Assembly: GCA_019633425.1 (NCBI GenBank)
Contig: WSUB01000041.1
Span: 1 to 64,000 of the forward strand
Length of the DNA: 64,000 bases
Direction: 5' to 3'
Source of the DNA: Tulasnella sp. 424
Lineage: Eukaryota > Basidiomycota > Agaricomycetes > Cantharellales > Tulasnellaceae
Shown: piece by piece, positions 23,042-34,839 of the stretch
Layout of the letters: each line of letters begins with the position of its first letter
Numbering within the stretch: position 1 is the first letter of the stretch
The notes under the pieces: model-generated
Databases searched by the model: none
What the model saw: only the letters and a program-made list of their open reading frames with translations
What the model was told of the DNA's origin: nothing
Program-made: the position numbers and the translations under genes

Positions 23042-25172
23042 CTATTCTAAGCCTTCATATTTGGATAAGCATAGCCAATTGTCCAGGTCTTTCCAGATCT
23101 TCTTTTTCGCGGTCTTCCAATCTTTCCGGAAAGTTTCTGCACATGCAGGGCACCAAACATCCGAGCCCCAGACGGTGCTGATGGAGCGTACATGTTCAAG
23201 ACCGGAGATCGGGTCCCAAAGGAACTTTGTGACGATCCCCGCATCATCGGGGTTGTCGGAGGAGTGAAACAAATCAAGCCACCGCGAGCGAAGGACGTCA
23301 CAGCACCGTTGCCCTTCCTCGGGCGCTTCAGTCTCCTGACCACCTCTGGGTTTGACAATTGTTGCACAGGTTGACCGAGGGGAGGATGTCACGGACAACC
23401 ATTTTTCCGTCAAGTGAGCCCGAGCACGGACGAGGCGATGGATATCTGCAGGGCATAACTCCAAGGGAACCGCTGCAGTTTGGGTTTCCGTGGACACCGA
23501 GTCGTGTCCCCATTCCTCCGCACCGACAGGATTTGGTGATGAAGCAATAGATCCCGTTCCCGATTCTAGATTTATAAACCCGCACTCTGGTTGACGGAGC
23601 AGTTCATAAAATGCTGGCTTTAAGACGGTTGTAGCCCGTCCTTCCCCAAGGAATCGAGCCAGCAAGATGGATTGCTTGGCAGGAGGGTACTGGTCTCCTT
23701 CTTCGGACTCGATATTTCCAAGTTGATTGAAATAGTTTACTGGATCCCACTTTTGACAGAATGTGGCCAACGCCCAGTCTCGAATAGTGCTGACTTGAAG
23801 GATAGTCGCGGCACGGAGGATGGAAGCCATGGCTGCAAACGACTGTGACGATTGATTATGAATAAACCCACTATAAGTAAATAAAAATGAATTTCATGCA
23901 CATCAGGGTTGGGCCGCTTGACTTACATGCCCTGATGCATAGCCTCGAGCAGGACCTCAAAATCTTGTAGTGCCAAACCTAGAGTGGCGGGAATCTGGTA
24001 AACAGGACAATTTTCTATAGTTGGTTCCGTTGTAGGCTGGTTGAATAATTCCTGAAAGTAGGTTGGGGCTGGATCGACTGCCCCAACAAGGAAAGAACGG
24101 TGGAGCCGAAACAGTATGCTGGTGGGGCCTTGCTGAAGACGAAGAATGACGGAGCCGTCGAGGAACCACCATTTTGGATGGCGTCTTTGTGTGAGATATG
24201 GATGCAACCTCGCAACCGTGACCGCTTGAATGGGTTGCTCTCGGGTAGAGTTCAGGAATGAAAGGGGAACGTGGTGTGAGGTGGAAATTTTGTTTCCTTT
24301 AGTACGAAACGGCAGCGCAGAGAAACCACGTCGAGATTTTTGTCAGTACCAGGATTAAAAGAACTTTAGTCAGAAACATACTGACCTGAAGGTGACAGGC
24401 TAGTATTAAGCTTGTGTTGCCTGTTGCTTCTGGTGGATAAGAGCGGTGGTTGGGTAGCACTGGTCCTCTTGGAGGACACGTCTTCGCGCAAGCTTGTCCG
24501 CCGGATTTTCTTTGAGTTCAGCGATTCAAAGGTTGCCTCCAGTGTGAGTCGCTTTTGGTGAGCCGGAGGAGAGGGAAGCGTGTCGATATCAATGACTTCA
24601 GCTGGTTTCTTGGTTGTAGGGGACGCAACTGGGATCGAGGAGCGAGAGGGGAGTCTTGATTGAATGGTGGCCTCTTGGCTTGCTCCTTGATGGATAACCG
24701 AGTTTTGTTTATTGTTTAGGCTTTGGTCTTCGGCGATATGTTGATGGTTAGGTGGGTCTGGGCTTTCGTCCAACATGTCAACATCGTCGGAACCTTCCTC
24801 AGGCTGAGCTGATAGAGTTCCTGAGCCCCTCCTCAAGCCCGACTCCAAGGCTTCAGCACTCCTGCTGCTACGATAATGGCCGGTATGTTCATCACTAGCA
24901 GTCCTTGATGGCGCTTGTTTGCTCTGCTGAGATAAAATGCCAAGATCCGGCAGGTCCCCGTCACTATCCGTCGGACTGTTTACACAGAGGGCCCGCAGGC
25001 CAGGGGAGAATGCCTGAAAAGTGCCCTCTTCATCCTCTTCACTATCAAGTGTCGCGTAGTTGATATCTGGAGAGAGAGTCGGGAAGGCTGAGGGCTCTTT
25101 CTTCACTTGAATGTTCAATGAAGGAGATTTTGGGCTTTCGTGGTCCAAGGGCTCTCCAGGTTTAGTCGACAT
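23042..25172 (-). CDS. BTB/POZ-domain protein of the Agaricomycete type
   Basis: BTB domains mediate dimerisation or Cullin-3 binding; the role of this expanded basidiomycete family is mostly unknown. The start is MSTKPGEPLD at 25172. The first exon (about 265 residues) is acidic and Ser/Pro-rich, with SUMO- or phosphosite-like segments such as DSEEDEEG and EVIDIDTLPSP, and suggests a nuclear protein. After an intron near 24320-24387 comes the BTB fold: FLDGSVILRLQQ, FRLHRSFLVGA and YQIPATLGLALQDFEVLLEA (about 24170-23940). A helical C-terminal part follows (ILRAATILQVSTIRDWALATF), ending with a Cys-containing segment WCPACAETFRKDWK and the TAG at 23042-23044. It converges on POL3 with 84 bases between stops. 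Confidence 0.75.
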
Positions 25173-25783
25173 GAATCAAGAAGCGAGGTAGGTATCAGCT
25201 GTCGGTTTTGGCGTTTTCTGGAGGATGGTTCGGGATCAAACGCTTTGGACCAACAAGACCAAATACAAACAACATCCCAGCGCCATCCGTCAGGCTTGCT
25301 TTGCGATTTGTGAGATGACCCACTTACTCCGCCTCTTGCCTTTTGATTGCTCTTGTGGTGTACGGGAACTGAACCCATTGATCGAGAGACCACGACACCG
25401 AACTGGCGGTCATTGGCCCATGGTAGCATCGTATTTGTGTTGGCAAGAAGCTCACTAGTACCTCCTGTGCGGCACCTCTTAGCTAGTTAGGTTCTTTGGG
25501 TCGGATGGGATTCCGTGCCCAAGCTCACAATCAACACCCCGACCTTGGATCAGACTGTACACGATGACAGGACTGCGAGACTATCTAGTCGATGAAACAG
25601 GGAACCTAATAGAGCATATTGTCTCAGAATTTGGATTCTGCAGGAGATTCCAAGGTCCTCCAATGATATTCGATGCTCGCTGCGAGCGCCAATGAAAGGC
25701 CGAGGCACGTGACCGCAGCAGTCTTATTCCTGACTGACAACCATCCCTGAACCCTCGACGTCTCCCTCACACAACACACAGAC
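25173..25783. promoter_or_regulatory. Divergent promoter region between the BTB gene and coronin
   Basis: About 610 bases lie between two divergent start codons. Only short open frames without recognisable products are present. The pyrimidine-rich CTCCCTCACAC tract just ahead of the coronin ATG resembles a fungal 5' leader. Confidence 0.45.
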
Positions 25784-27676
25784 ATGTCCCGCTTCGTTAG
25801 AGCATCCAAATATCGGTGAGATTAACAACATACGCCAGCCAAGCTCGATCTCACCCCTTTTTTGCTTGTGATTAGCCATGTTTTTGGTCAAGTAGCCAAG
25901 AAGGAGAACGGTCTCGAGAATGTCAGGGTATCCAACAACGCTTGGGACACCAATCTCATCAACGCATCCGCTGTGAGTCTTAATACTCCGCTTTGTCTCC
26001 GTCTCTGTTTCTGCTCGAATGGACCTATAGTTAACCACATTTTGACCCGTCTAGCAATATTTAAGTATCAACTATCAAGTCGCAGGCGGAGGGGCATTCG
26101 TAATCCTACCACTCCCAGGGACAGAGGCCGCCAGTGCGATCACATACAAACTCCCTGACGTGATCCCTTTGGCTCGCGGTCATGCTGGCCCGGTCCTTGA
26201 CACGGACTGGTCACCCTTTGACGACCGCGTTGTTGCTTCTGCCGGCGAAGACGGGAAGGTTCACATCTGGAAAGTTGAAGGAAATGAGTTCGATGGCTGG
26301 GGAGGCGAAAAATGGGTCCCACAAGATTTCGATCCCGTAGCCAAGATCAACGTATCTGGTCGCAAGGTTGGCCAAGTCATGTTCCATCCAACAGCCTCGC
26401 ATGTCCTTGCGTCTGCCACCGGCGATCACGTCGTCAAGATCTGGGATCTTGCTAGTACAGATGACCCGCGGTCTGTCCTTGGCGGTCATGGTGACACCAT
26501 TCAATCTATTGGGTTCAACAGCACCGGAACCCTGCTCGCCACCACATGCCGCGACCGCAAATTGCGACTATTTGATCCTCGTCAAGGTGGAGACGCCGTC
26601 CGTGTTATGGAAGGTCATGGGGGTGTCAAATCGTCCAGGTTGGTTTGGATGGGAGAAACAGGGAAGCTGGCCACCACCGGGTTTAGCAAGATGAGCGATC
26701 GAGAGGTGTCGGTGTGGGATACAGCAAGCGGAGAAACGCCTCTCAAGACTTTGAATATCGATCAGTCCTCTGGTGTATTGATGCCATTCTGGAGTGACAA
26801 CGGAATAATATTTATAGCTGGGAAGGGCGATGGCAACATTAGGTGCGTGGCGTGATGCGCGCCATAATAACTTGTGAATTCTGAGCGTCTCCCTGTTCTC
26901 AGAGCCTACGAATGGGAATCCGACAACCTTTACGCCCTCTCGGAATATTCGTCTACAAATCCCCAGCGAGGGGTTTGCTTTGTACCTCGGCGTGCTCTTA
27001 ACGTCTCGGAATGCGAAATCGCCCGCGCCTACAAAGTTTCTGGAACCACCGTCGAACCGGTGTCGTTCATTGTTCCCCGACGCGTACGTGTTTCACTTTC
27101 TCAGGCTCTCCGCTGATGTCTGGACTAATGAAATACCATCCAGTCCGACACCTTCCAAGCAGACATTTTCCCTCCCGCCCCTTCACTGGAACCAGCACTC
27201 TCCGCCGCTGAATTCTTCAACGGCAAGACGGCACCCCGGAACCTCGTCGACCTTGATACTGGGTCAGCGTCTACTGGTCCACCACCATCCGCCACTACTT
27301 CTTCGTTCAAAGTTACATCACCCGAGCCAACGAAAGCCACATCTGCACCAACACTTTCGCCCGAGGCTATCAAATCTCCCTCGCAGGTCCCTCTTCCGAA
27401 GACACCTGCTGCATCTGAACCAGTTTCGGCCACTCCCTCGCGGTCTACGTCGATCCCGGTTCCAACGGTCTCTATAAGCTCAAGTGACGATACTGTGAGT
27501 CTCATCGGCAGCCCAAACGGCTTCTAACTGACTCTGTCATTTAGTCCAAGCTTCGCGATGAAAACGATCGCTTAAACCAGGAGCTCCGTGAGGCTCGTGC
27601 ACAGATTCGCAACTTGGAGCTCCAAGTGGAGACACTGAAGGCAAACGCCGTCAAAGCTAAGGCTTTGTTGGGCTGA
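25784..27676 (+). CDS. CRN1: Coronin, actin-binding WD40 protein
   Basis: Coronin binds F-actin and the Arp2/3 complex in cortical actin patches. The first exon gives MSRFVRASKYR, the family-typical N-terminus, joined across an intron (about 25815-25874) to HVFGQVAKKENGLENVRVS. WD40 repeats follow, including GHAGPVLDTDWSPFDDRVVASAGEDGKVHIWKV-type blades near 26180-26270 and KIWDLAS and KLRLFDPR blades further on. The coronin signature TGFSKMSDREVSVWD is at about 26680. The unique region contains RAYEWE and RRALNVSECEIARAYKV. A Ser/Thr/Pro linker leads to a C-terminal coiled coil (LRDENDRLNQELREARAQIR) with the stop TGA at 27674-27676. Length (about 520 residues) and order match fungal coronins, and no Arp2/3 acidic insertion is missing that I can judge. 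Confidence 0.95.
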
Positions 27677-28473
27677 AATGTCTCGATAATAGACCTCGTT
27701 GCAGGACTAGTAGTTTTGTATGTAGCGCATTGTTGAAGCTCTCTCCGCTCATCTCTGTAGAGCTTTCTGGGCGACGACATGAATTAGGGTATCGAAATAT
27801 CAGAAAAACTGTGAAGCAGTGTTGTACTGGTCCATTCGTTACGCAAAGCGAGCCTATGCCTTACTCGAAGCACCGACCAGCACCCTTTACATTTGTTGGC
27901 GAACTCGGACCTCACACAGACGATATCATAACGTTGTTGCAACTGTGGGTCCGACCCGATGTCCGAACTCGAAACTTCGGTACCAATCAGAGGACAGGCT
28001 TTGGAGTTCAAATTGTTGAAGAATAGTATGCGAAATTAGAAGACTAGACCTGTCCCGATCTTCTATAGGTATCTCTAAGGGAGGTTTCATGAACAAAGGT
28101 CCAGATGACGCCTCTTCAGGTGTGTACTAACGCGGCGAAGTAATGCAAGGCCCTGTCTATCACAATGCAATATATGAAACGGGTCTCAGGTCTGTGCAAG
28201 GTCGTATTAGAGCAGTTAGATGAAGTCGTCGTGAAGTAGGCGGGAGCTGGAGCCAGATCCGAGAGCACTCCCATGCTTAAATGAATCGAGCAAGTTTAGC
28301 CATCGAGCCAACTTGCCATAGATAATTTGAAAATGAGTCCGGCACCACCGCCATGTTTTGCACTGAGGCATGCAATTTGGTGGCACCGCCGCGAAGGCTC
28401 CGCTTGTGAAGGGAGTGGCGTGTTGATCTACTGTGTTATGTTTGCTGTCAGTTGAGTTTCGAACTCCTGCACG
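27677..28473. other. Intergenic stretch, no supported gene
   Basis: About 800 bases between coronin and the RCC2-like gene contain only short open frames on both strands with no recognisable product. A GTTCGAAACTC motif on the minus strand near 28450 resembles a tRNA B box, but no cloverleaf could be formed around it. Confidence 0.45.
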
Positions 28474-31001
28474 ATGACCGACAACACACAAGAACAGAGA
28501 TGGGGAAGGCGTAAGCTGACAATTGTTACCCCAAAATGTTTAGGAATCATATTCCAACTGATTCTACCATTTCTTAGTTGTACTTTGCGGGGGAACGGAT
28601 TGGTACGTCTGTCCTCGGTTACGTTTCTCCACAATCGCCCTGATGGCGTATCAACATCAGGCTCAGACTAGGTCGGAAGGAAACCAAAGGTTCAACTAAT
28701 AAACTGGAACATGAACCACTGTATGTACCGCTTCTTCGTAACGTTCTTGCTCTTTCTCTCATCTCTCTTGCCCACCCCACGTGACAACCCGACGCGCCTC
28801 AAAACGTCACAAAACTCGAAAAAAAGCCCCGACCTCCCCCAGGCCCATGTTTTACGCTCTTTATCTAACGTCAAGGTCACCTCGGTTCATACATCCCATT
28901 CCGGGTGTCATGCAATCGCCCTCTCACTTGAAGGCAACGCTTTCCTATTCGGTCGAAACCAAAACGGCGCGCTGGGCCTTCCTTCTTCGGTTCCTGCAGT
29001 CTCAGAGACCACGCCTATCAAAGTTAAACCAAGCTCTCTTCCCGGCGCGACACCCGGGTCCAAATTTATCAACGCTGCATGCGGTCGAAGCCATTCTCTA
29101 CTGGTGGCCTCCGATGGACATGTCTGGGCATCCGGAGCAAACAACTTCGGGCAGGTGCGTCTCTTGGCCTTCGGACGTTGGGTTTTCAACAGTAAATAGT
29201 GGCTCACAATCGCTTCAAGTGCGGTCAAAACACATGCTCTGAGACTGGGGGCTTCAAATCGGTTTCAAGCCCGTGGCTAAAATCGGATCCGGCTGACAAG
29301 GCTATCAAAGCTGGTGCCGGTCTTACGTTTTCGCTGGTTCTGACGGAAAGCGGCAAAGGTTCGTTCTGTTTTCTTGAGTTAGTCCAAAATTGTGACCAAG
29401 GTTGCACTATCTCGGTTATGCAGTCTATTCGTTTGGAAGTGGGGACAAAGGCCAGTTGGGAAATGGACGAACTGGCGAGTATATCATAACTGGCGGCAAG
29501 ACAGGATTCGAAATCGTTTCCGAACCAAGTCTGTTCTTTCACCCATTCGTCTCTAGCTTTCCACTCAATCTTTGCCCTCTAGTTCTCGTCAAAGGCGCCA
29601 TTGATGGCAAGAAGATCGTCGACATCTCGTGTGGACAGCAACACTCTATTGCAATAGACGGTGACGGGTATGTCGATGTTCTGCCCGGATCACAATGTCT
29701 TTACCCATTGACCGAACCCCCGTAGGTATGTATACGTATGGGGTTTTAACGGATATTGTCGTCTTGGTCTGTTAGTCTACTCTCATCACCTCAGCCTTCA
29801 GGGGCGCCGAAGCTGATTTGCCAATGCGTGGACAGTGGGCACCAAAAGGATGTCATGTTACCCACCATCGTCCCGGCGTTTTCGGGGGAGAATGAGATCA
29901 CTCGAGGCTTGTTCATTACTGCGGGTCCTACCAATAGCGTCGTTGTAGATCGCCAACGGATGTATCAGATGGCGGGCAAGTGGAAGAATTCCGGAGAAGG
30001 TAGTTGCAACGCCTCAATCGAATGTAACGATGCGGCTAATATTGTGCTCGATTTCCAGGTTCAACCGGCCAACCGTATACGACATTCCGCTTCATACCCG
30101 ACATCATGTCCTGCAAAATGCTGTACGTTTCTTCAGGGGGTGTCACGCATTGGTGTATCACACCGGATGACGAGGACGAGAACGCCCCTACCTCGCCCGT
30201 CTTCTCGCGCACTCCCGGTCTTGTGACCCATGCCGGAGGCGAGCTGAAAAGGATCAAGGTGATGACGGTGGCATGGGGACAGAATGCGCATAATGGGGAG
30301 CTTGGATTCGGAGAAGGGCAGCCAAAGAGCGCCACGAAGCCACAACGAGTCCGTCCGTTGGATGGTGTCGACGTTTTCAAGTAAGTCGTCGAGCGCCCTT
30401 TTGCTCTAAATCCTCCTCGGCTGACAGGACCTTTGGGGTGGGCAACTAGCATAGCGGCAGGTCAAAACACAACCTTCTTCCTAGCCTCTCCTGGCGGGGC
30501 GGAGCTGCCCAGACACCCTGAGGAAGTCGACCACCCCGAGCTGTGCGTTGTTTGCAGCAAGGATTTAGGCGAAGACGAGCTCGAACTAGAGTGCGAAAAG
30601 GTTTGTGCTTGAATGAACTATTTGATAGGACTTTCCAGCTCTGATCATCTGTCAATTTTAGTGTGACTCGCCTTATCACCTAAAATGTCTCAATCCACCT
30701 TTAAAAGAAGTCCCCGAAGGAGAATGGTAAGCTGCGCGTGCTATCCTTCCGTAGTTTAAAGTCGGGTCTGAAACGTGGCCGTCCCTCAGGTTTTGTCCCG
30801 CGTGCGTCGCAGAAGCTGATGGTGATGGGCATGCAGCTCCAGCACCAGAGAAAGCTCCGAAGGCTGGAAGGTCTGCGAACGGCAAGAAACGCAAAGGCGA
30901 TGATGAGGATAGTGAGCCAGGCAAGTCGGCGACTCTACCTGAGGTCGATGCAACCCTCTAATGTATTTTGATTCCCCTCAGCTGCCAAAAAGAAGCGCTG
31001 A
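28474..31001 (+). CDS. RCC2-like beta-propeller protein with C-terminal PHD finger
   Basis: The protein is an RCC1-superfamily propeller most like RCC2, followed by a histone-reader-type zinc finger. The 5' end has three tiny exons: 28474-28510 (MTDNTQEQRWGR), 28578-28602 (25 bases, VLCGGTDW) and 28661-28720 (LRLGRKETKG). Together they rebuild the RCC2-type entry motif CGGTxW..GRK. Propeller repeats include CHAIALSLEGNAFLFGRN, CGRSHSLLVASDGHVWASG and CGQQHSIAIDGDGYVYVWG. WCITPDDEDE and GQNTTFFLAS complete the propeller. From about 30540 a complete C4HC3 PHD finger is readable (CVVCSKDLGEDELELECEKC, then CDSPYHLKCLNPP and WFCPAC). The last intron (30921-30981) appears to be GC-AG; splicing it gives a basic end AAKKKR and a TGA at 30999-31001. 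Likely nuclear and chromatin-associated by inference. The acceptor at 28826 is purine-rich and less certain. Confidence 0.85.
30921..30981 (+). other. Probable GC-AG intron at the end of the RCC2-PHD gene
   Basis: The donor is GCAAGT, the typical form of the rare GC-AG class, with a CTAAT branch-like site 20 bases before the CAG acceptor. Splicing adds A-A-K-K-K-R before the stop; reading through instead gives a stop (TAA) at about 30960. Confidence 0.65.
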
Positions 31002-31237
31002 GCGGCTCGCAACCGAGGTGTATTTTTCGTGGGGCTACATCATCTTGTCGCCTCATCCTTGTGCTTTCTTAAGGCTTCTGTATGGCATATCCTGTACTAT
31101 CGGCGGTACCTGTTAGGCAGCTGAGGGGTTATGATATCTGGTTTGCTCAACAGGGTTGCTCCGGAAGGCAGCACATATCATGAATTATCTCTATTCTCGA
31201 ATAAATTATAGTCCGAAAACAAAGTATGATACCTTCG

Positions 31238-32799
31238 TTAGACACCGACGCCATCCAACCACTCTGCAGCGTACACAACTCCATAAACCATCGCCAACCC
31301 AATCAAACACGTAAGCGCCATCCCCCCAAAAACGACCATATAGAGCTCCTTCGGCAATCCTTCCTGCTCATACTGGGGCCTCGAATTCACCCCGGTAGCG
31401 CCAAGCTTGAGCTTGTGGATTTCCACCTCCCGTTTAAGAATCCTTAGCCGCGCATCAGTCTCGTCGGGAGTGACTTGGGCGTGGGTGGTCCTGGTGCCAT
31501 CGGGCTGTGGCTGGGAGGTGACGATGGATATAATAGAGGGATAATGGTGTTCGACCCATTGCTCGACCCGCCCGCACATGACCGACAGCTTCATGAAGTT
31601 AGGGTCTTGGGTAGAGATTTTGCGGTGGATCGATCGAACATAGTTGCGGCAGATGATAGCAACGTCACGGGGGTTCGTTGCATCCATGATGAGGCGCACT
31701 GCTTGTCCTTTGCGGATCTTGACGTTGCGGACTAGAACAGCGGGGTTCATGAAGCAAACGTCCAAGGTGGCGAGGGCCATGACGGCGGGAATGGCACAGA
31801 AGTTGAAGACGGACTGGTTTTTAAGAAGGGTAAGGTAGTCCAGGGAGTCGGTGACGTGTCGCAAGGCGTCCAAGGTCATTCCGCTCAGCGCCCAGAGTGC
31901 GCGGTCTTGATTCGCGGGATCTTTGAGCTCTGAGAGCTCTTTGAAGCCGTAAGCGCCCCAGATCTCCTTTGGCCAAAAGTATCGGCCTTCGTCGACGTCT
32001 TCGGACAAGTCGCGAAGGATGTTGGTTTTTTGTAGAAGGTTTCCCATGGAGTTGGAGAGGACGAGCTGGTCGGCAATCCAGGACGCCTCCTTCCCGCTGG
32101 CGGCGAACAGCCGTGAAAGCCCCTCGCCAACAAGCCCCGCGACGTAGTGACAGTACAGGTCGAATTCCTCGATTGATTGCACATACTTGTCGTCTGGATT
32201 ACTGCTCTTGGCAGCGAGGGTGGCTTTATGAGCGAAGTCGGCCATTCCCCTTTGCATCTTTTCGCAAATGTCTACTATGACAGCTTTGCATTCTGGTTGG
32301 AGATGGCCGAGTTCGGTAACAACGACGTGGAAGCGGACTAGGAGGTCCCGGTCTTTTTCGTTTGGACCGTTCTTGTCAAAGGTCCAGCCTGGTTGGGAGA
32401 GGTAGTTGTGGAAGTTGCGGAGGATAGGTTGTTTTTCGGCGTCCGGAATGGTCATGTCATCCTCGATGGTGTCAAGTCCGCGGAGGACGAGGTAGAAAAG
32501 ACAGATCTGGTGTAGGAAGGACGTGTCAGTTGGTTGCGTGGGCTCGCGGAAATGACGTTAATGCTTACTGTACGTGCGAGATCCCCGTCAAGCTGCTTTA
32601 TGACAGCGGCGAAGCTTCTGCTAGTTCTGTCCAGGAAGTCCCAGCACTCCCTCATGGATTCTCTGTCCCATCCTGAGTTTGCGTGCTCTTTGGTCGCGGT
32701 AAGGTCACGCTGCTGTTCGTGCCATAACTTGTACTGGATCAAGGAGCGGAATTCAATGGGGTGGATGAGTGCGAGGAGTGCGTAGTCTGCGATGCCCAT
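31238..32799 (-). CDS. ERG9: Squalene synthase (farnesyl-diphosphate farnesyltransferase)
   Basis: Erg9 joins two farnesyl diphosphates and reduces the product to squalene, the first committed step to ergosterol, at the ER membrane. Two exons are clear. The first starts MGIADYALLALIHPIEFRSL at 32799 and ends DGDLART at a GTAAGC donor near 32569. The second begins ICLFYLVLRGLDTIEDDM. Both aspartate-rich substrate-Mg sites are intact: DTIEDD (about 32470) and LRDLSEDVDEGR (about 32000). The segments GLVGEGLSRLF and LALATLDVCF are also family-typical. A single C-terminal anchor (VVFGGMALTCLIGLAMVYGV) precedes the stop TAA at 31238-31240. Total length is about 500 residues, slightly longer than yeast Erg9. 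It lies tail to tail with the RCC2-PHD gene. Confidence 0.96.
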
Positions 32800-33426
32800 T
32801 GTTGGATGTCGTTGAGGTCGTGGATGATGATGGGAGGGAGGGGGTGAAGGGGGGGTCGTTGAGATTTGGACTGTGAGAGGAGTGGGCCCACAATTCCTTT
32901 GAAATTTCGGAGCTGACCCTGACCGGTGTTAGTTATACCGCTTATCCCCGGAAACAATACCGAGACCTCGCAGCCAACCGCAGCCCAAGCCTTATGGCAA
33001 AACGGCATGAGTTCATTCGAAATCAGTCCCGGAATGTTTTATTATCAAGTCATGGTCCAGCAGTGTATTCTTTGACGCGAACGAAGCGATGAGCGTTGCC
33101 GACAGCGGCGTCATCTGCACTTTAGCGACCGCTCAAAAAGCACTAGTCCATCTACAGATAGAGGCCACCACTGCCATGCACCGAGCACCCATGGTTCCAG
33201 CTGCGCAAATCAAGGTAAACAGCGGCAATGACTCTGTAAGCGTGCTCTCCACCACCGAACCCACATAAAGCTTAATGCTCGCAGGCCTGCGGTGCTTCTA
33301 TAAGACATACCCCTCGCATTAAGTAAGGATTATTCTCTCACAATTCCCTGTCCTGCAACGCCGAATGACATTTTCTCTCTGCCCAGCACTCATCAAGGCC
33401 GCCGCATCTCCAGCCCCGAAGGAACA
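32800..33426. promoter_or_regulatory. Divergent region between ERG9 and the F-box gene, with possible extra exons
   Basis: The left part must hold the ERG9 promoter. From 33089 an ATG opens a frame that can be spliced by two canonical introns (33236-33284 and 33323-33386) into the F-box frame without a stop, so the F-box gene may start here instead of at 33427. Confidence 0.45.
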
Positions 33427-34839
33427 ATGGATCACACCCGCTTACCACCAGAGATATGGATACACGTCATTATTAATCTCTCTGCTCCTCGTTTCAGGCT
33501 TCAGGATGGGCAAACGATTCGACGACCAAAGTCCTCCAAGACAGACTTGTTTCATCTTTCTTTAGTCTCCACCCGCTTTCGACAACTATGCCAGCCATAC
33601 GTATTCGACAGGCTCAACTTCACATTAGTCGACGGTTCCAGATTTTCAACCCTAGGCGATCACATATCCAGTATGTCGTCCTTCATGGACCGGCGCCCAG
33701 AGATAAAACGATGGATTCGGGCCATTTCCCTCATTGGACCACCTGATCGCGTCCGCACGACCATGTTCAATCCAGCGCTTACCACCCTCTTTACTCAACT
33801 CGAGAATATTGAAAGCGTCTATATCTCAAACTGGACCGTTGTACCATCACTTCTTTCCGGCCTCAATTTTGACCAGATGCGAGAAATCGTCGTGGAATCA
33901 TCGTTAATGGAGCAGTTTCACGCCATTCCAGCCCTTCGACCAAGTTCCCTGCTGCGTTACCTATGGCTAGACGGAATATTCGATACCCACGCCGCAGAGG
34001 CGTTTGCACCCCTCATCCGTAGTCCTGGGCTCAAACGACTTGGCATTCTCCGAGACCACCAACCATTCCTTAGCACCCACCTCCGAAATGACCCAAATTA
34101 CAAATTGGGGGGACTTTTGCAACTCACCATTGCCGCGCCAGTCACACCATTCGAGACCCGGGGTTTCAAAGCTTTGGCTGAGCAGTGTCCCGAGATTCAT
34201 TCTCTCCACATCTACTCGCAACCCCTGGAACCCAACCCGGCGCTATCTTCCCTTCTTAATCCAACTCTACCGATCTATATGTTCTCAAAGCTGACGGAGT
34301 TTGTTGGACCGCTCTCAGTAGCTTGTCGGATTGTGCGTGATCGACCCATTTCAAGGATCATAGCGGACGGTTGGCAAGGTGCCCCAGACGTTCTCACAAG
34401 GGACCTACTAGTCCCTCTGATGCCGACAGTTCCGATCAGGCTCTTGCATCTGAGAGCGGAATGGTGGACCGAGGGGCTTCTGGAGACAATCGCGGACCTT
34501 TTCCCGGCCTTGGAGGACTTTTCTTTGAAGTTCTCTTGCGGAGACTTTTCGGTGGGTAACCTCGATCACTTTGCCTTTTCTGTATCCTAAGACCCACACC
34601 GCCAGCCTTGGTCAAGATCCCATCTGGTGGACATCCGACGCCTCCCACATCTCCAAAAGGTTTCTATTGTCTGTGACGGATCTCGACCAGGGCCGAGAGT
34701 AGATCTGGAGCAACCTCGCCGTCGTGCGTTGGATTCGCTATTAGAGACGAACCCAGAATTGAGGTTTCTGCGATTGGGACGTGGGTGGCCATGGGTCAAG
34801 AATGCAGGGATGTGGGTTTTGCTTCAATCCGGCAGCTGA
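33427..34839 (+). CDS. F-box-like protein with C-terminal leucine-rich helices
   Basis: F-box proteins recruit substrates to SCF ubiquitin ligases; the target here is unknown. The start MDHTRLPPEIWIHVI at 33427 is the family-typical LPPEIW entry, followed by HLSLVSTRFRQLCQPYVF, a standard F-box end in Agaricomycetes. The remaining 350 residues show irregular Leu/Ile-rich segments (SLLRYLWLDGIF, LKRLGILRDH, CPEIHSLHIYS) like degenerate LRRs. One intron (34550-34608; donor GTGGGT, acceptor CCAG) links DFS to PWSRSHLVDIRRLPHLQKV, and the frame ends at the TGA at 34837-34839. Translation without splicing would stop at 34590. A 5' extension to 33089 is possible through two introns. Such genes form large, fast-evolving families in these fungi. 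Confidence 0.72.

Noticed and set aside
23047..25172. A functional gene cluster or operon-like unit in this region
   Set aside because: Neighbouring genes (polymerase, BTB protein, coronin, RCC2-PHD) have no shared pathway, and the arrangement is ordinary compact fungal gene order.
28440..28470. tRNA B-box-like GTTCGAAAC on the minus strand
   Set aside because: The flanking bases do not form a five-pair T stem, and no A box lies at a suitable distance.
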